Positions 62,923 through 64,000 of a stretch of 64,000 nucleotides of DNA are shown piece by piece. The notes under the pieces are model-generated. The model saw only the letters and a list, made by a program, of their open reading frames with translations. It did not search any database and was not told the DNA's origin. This stretch comes from Methylopila sp. 73B (GTDB lineage Bacteria > Pseudomonadota > Alphaproteobacteria > Rhizobiales > Methylopilaceae): the NCBI RefSeq assembly GCF_000526315.1, contig NZ_JAFV01000001.1:124001-188000 (forward strand). The letters are read 5' to 3'. The stretch's first letter is position 1. Every line of letters starts with the position of its first letter. The position numbers and the translations under genes are program-made.

Positions 62923-63315
62923 TCACTGCGCGCCGGTCACGAGCTTCGCGAAACAGGCGGCGAGGGCCGGCGGGATGCCGGTCGCGTTCTGTTCCACCTC
63001 CATCTTGATGTCGGCGTACTCGTCGGGCGGCCGAGGCCGGGCGACAGGTAGATGCGGCTCGTCTTCGCGGGATCGCCGTGGAAGAACAGGTACAGCGGGT
63101 CCGCCGTCTTCGGCCGCACGTGGTAGATATGCCACGGTCCGCGGTCAGCGTCCTGTCGATCGGCAACGCCCCGCCGCTGATCTGACGGCCGACGGCGACC
63201 ATCACGCGGGCGGCTGCGGGCCGTCCTGGAGCGTGACGCCCGGACAGATGTCCGCCGCCTGGGCGGAGCCTGAGGCGGCGAGAAGGATGGCGAGGGCTCT
63301 AGCTGTGCGCGTCAT
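62923..63315 (-). pseudogene. Frame-disrupted gene for a small exported protein
   Basis: From ATG 63315 the minus strand reads a signal peptide, MTRTARALAILLAASGSAQA, then ADICPGVTL, and stops early near 63205. Protein-like sequence continues in other frames: VAVGRQISGGALPID, then WHIYHVRPKTADPLYLFF with GDPAKTSRIYLSPGLGRP, then PDEYADIKMEVEQNATG through FAKLVTGAQ at the stop near 62923. Three frame changes are therefore needed to restore one protein of about 130 residues. It could be a decaying gene or several indel errors in this stretch. Family not recognised. Confidence 0.55.
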
Positions 63316-63595
63316 TGCGGAACGTCCTTGGGATCATGCGGGCGGCGCGGCGTCCGCGCTGTGACGCGCTGACGCCTTACGGTTTCCGAAGTCGCATGGC
63401 TGGAATGTGGCGGCGGCCTTCGCGGTCGCCCTCGTTGTGCTGGACGGCCTGATCGGCTACGGTCCGGCCGCGCGCATGGCGTCTCCGTTCCACCGGAGGC
63501 GACCGATTCTTGCGCGCCGCCGGACCGACGACCATCCGGTCAGACACGACAAACCGGCAGGTGTTATGGATTTCCTCAAGCCACGGTATACGCCG

Positions 63596-64000
63596 ATGAA
63601 CCGCCGTCGCCGCATCTATGAAGGCAAGGCGAAAGTCCTCTATGAAGGACCTGAGCCCGGCACGCTGATCCAGCATTTCAAGGACGACGCCACCGCCTTC
63701 AACGCCAAGAAGCACGAGGTGATTGACGGCAAGGGCGTCCTGAACAACCGGATCTCGGAGTTCGTCTTCCAGCACCTCAACGACATCGGGGTGCCGACGC
63801 ATTTCATCCGTCGGCTGAACATGCGCGAGCAGCTGATCCGCGAAGTCGAGATCATCCCGCTCGAGGTCGTGGTGCGCAACGTCGCCGCAGGCTCGCTCGC
63901 GACCAAGCTCGGCATCGAGGAGGGCACCCAGCTGCCCCGTTCGATCATCGAGTTCTATTACAAGAACGACGCCCTGAACGACCCGATGGTCTCCGAGGAG
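63596..64000 (+). CDS. purC: SAICAR synthetase PurC (5' part, truncated by window end)
   Basis: The visible 135 residues begin [20 protein letters not shown] and continue with [40 protein letters not shown] and [20 protein letters not shown], a clear PurC (SAICAR synthetase), which condenses aspartate with CAIR in purine synthesis. ATG 63566 in the same frame would add [10 protein letters not shown]; 63596 matches common rhizobial starts. The stretch 63316-63595 upstream holds no supported gene. Confidence 0.95.
   Translation, partial: MNRRRRIYEGKAKVLYEGPEPGTLIQHFKDDATAFNAKKHEVIDGKGVLNNRISEFVFQHLNDIGVPTHFIRRLNMREQLIREVEIIPLEVVVRNVAAGSLATKLGIEEGTQLPRSIIEFYYKNDALNDPMVSEE

Noticed and set aside
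63377-63802. Minus-strand frame opposite purC
   Set aside because: Antisense shadow of purC, which has unambiguous PurC motifs.

Overview
This very GC-rich 64 kb window is typical of an alphaproteobacterial chromosome. Its clearest markers are a Caulobacter-style flagellar operon (fliF-fliG-fliH/flbE-fliN-flbD), the CtrA-pathway regulator SciP, a three-gene pntAA-pntAB-pntB transhydrogenase preceded by a small cytochrome oxidase subunit IV gene, and promoters resembling those read by the general-stress sigma factor EcfG. The gene mix (PmtA-type methyltransferase, cyclopropane-fatty-acid synthase, GlgE pathway, globin-coupled chemoreceptor) suits a member of the Hyphomicrobiales. That placement is inferred from gene content, not from a phylogeny. 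No rRNA, tRNA, insertion sequence, phage gene or CRISPR array was seen by eye. Strong GC3 bias fills the window with long antisense shadow frames.

Layout. 1-3.2 kb holds small accessory genes: a GNAT fragment, an AraC regulator, a Tat-exported metallo-beta-lactamase-fold enzyme, a DUF1275 membrane protein and a small exported protein. 3.2-15.6 kb is motility: flhA, a soluble globin-coupled methyl-accepting protein, a DUF1345 protein, the fliF-to-flbD operon, sciP, and fliK-flgD behind a good sigma-54 promoter. 15.7-21 kb carries a GNAT-like unknown, mnmA, pmtA, an ABC1/AarF kinase-like protein and an APH-fold kinase-like protein. 21.2-26 kb carries cox IV-pntAA-pntAB-pntB with a clear terminator, a histidine phosphatase and a DUF4239 protein. 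26.1-37.3 kb is a housekeeping mix: TPP riboswitch-thiC, cfa, a TPR lipoprotein, rpsU, purEK, two divergent DUF465 genes, an ABC exporter with a possible leader peptide, an unknown alpha/beta-hydrolase-like protein and an L,D-transpeptidase lipoprotein.

37.4-62.8 kb is a large alpha-glucan and trehalose region. glgP, glgC and glgA (minus strand) make and degrade glycogen. A second minus-strand series runs glgE, treS-maltokinase fusion, glgB, a small exported protein, glgX1 (treX-like), treZ, malQ, treY. Six of its seven junctions are 4-nt start/stop overlaps. Together these genes join the GlgE route (trehalose to maltose to maltose-1-phosphate to alpha-glucan) to the TreX/TreZ/TreY route (alpha-glucan to trehalose), making a potentially closed glucan-trehalose cycle. 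Divergent from glgE are a DUF2934 gene and a second glgX (glgX2). An exact EcfG-type promoter precedes glgX2, and a near-palindromic EcfG-like site lies between glgE and the DUF2934 gene, which suggests general-stress control. The window ends with a frame-disrupted exported-protein gene and the 5' part of purC.

The observations most worth checking are the exported unknown protein coupled to glgB, the EcfG-like promoters, the CtrA-box and sigma-54 logic around the flagellar genes, a 16-residue upstream ORF with a strong ribosome binding site before an ABC exporter, and the frame-disrupted gene at the right edge.
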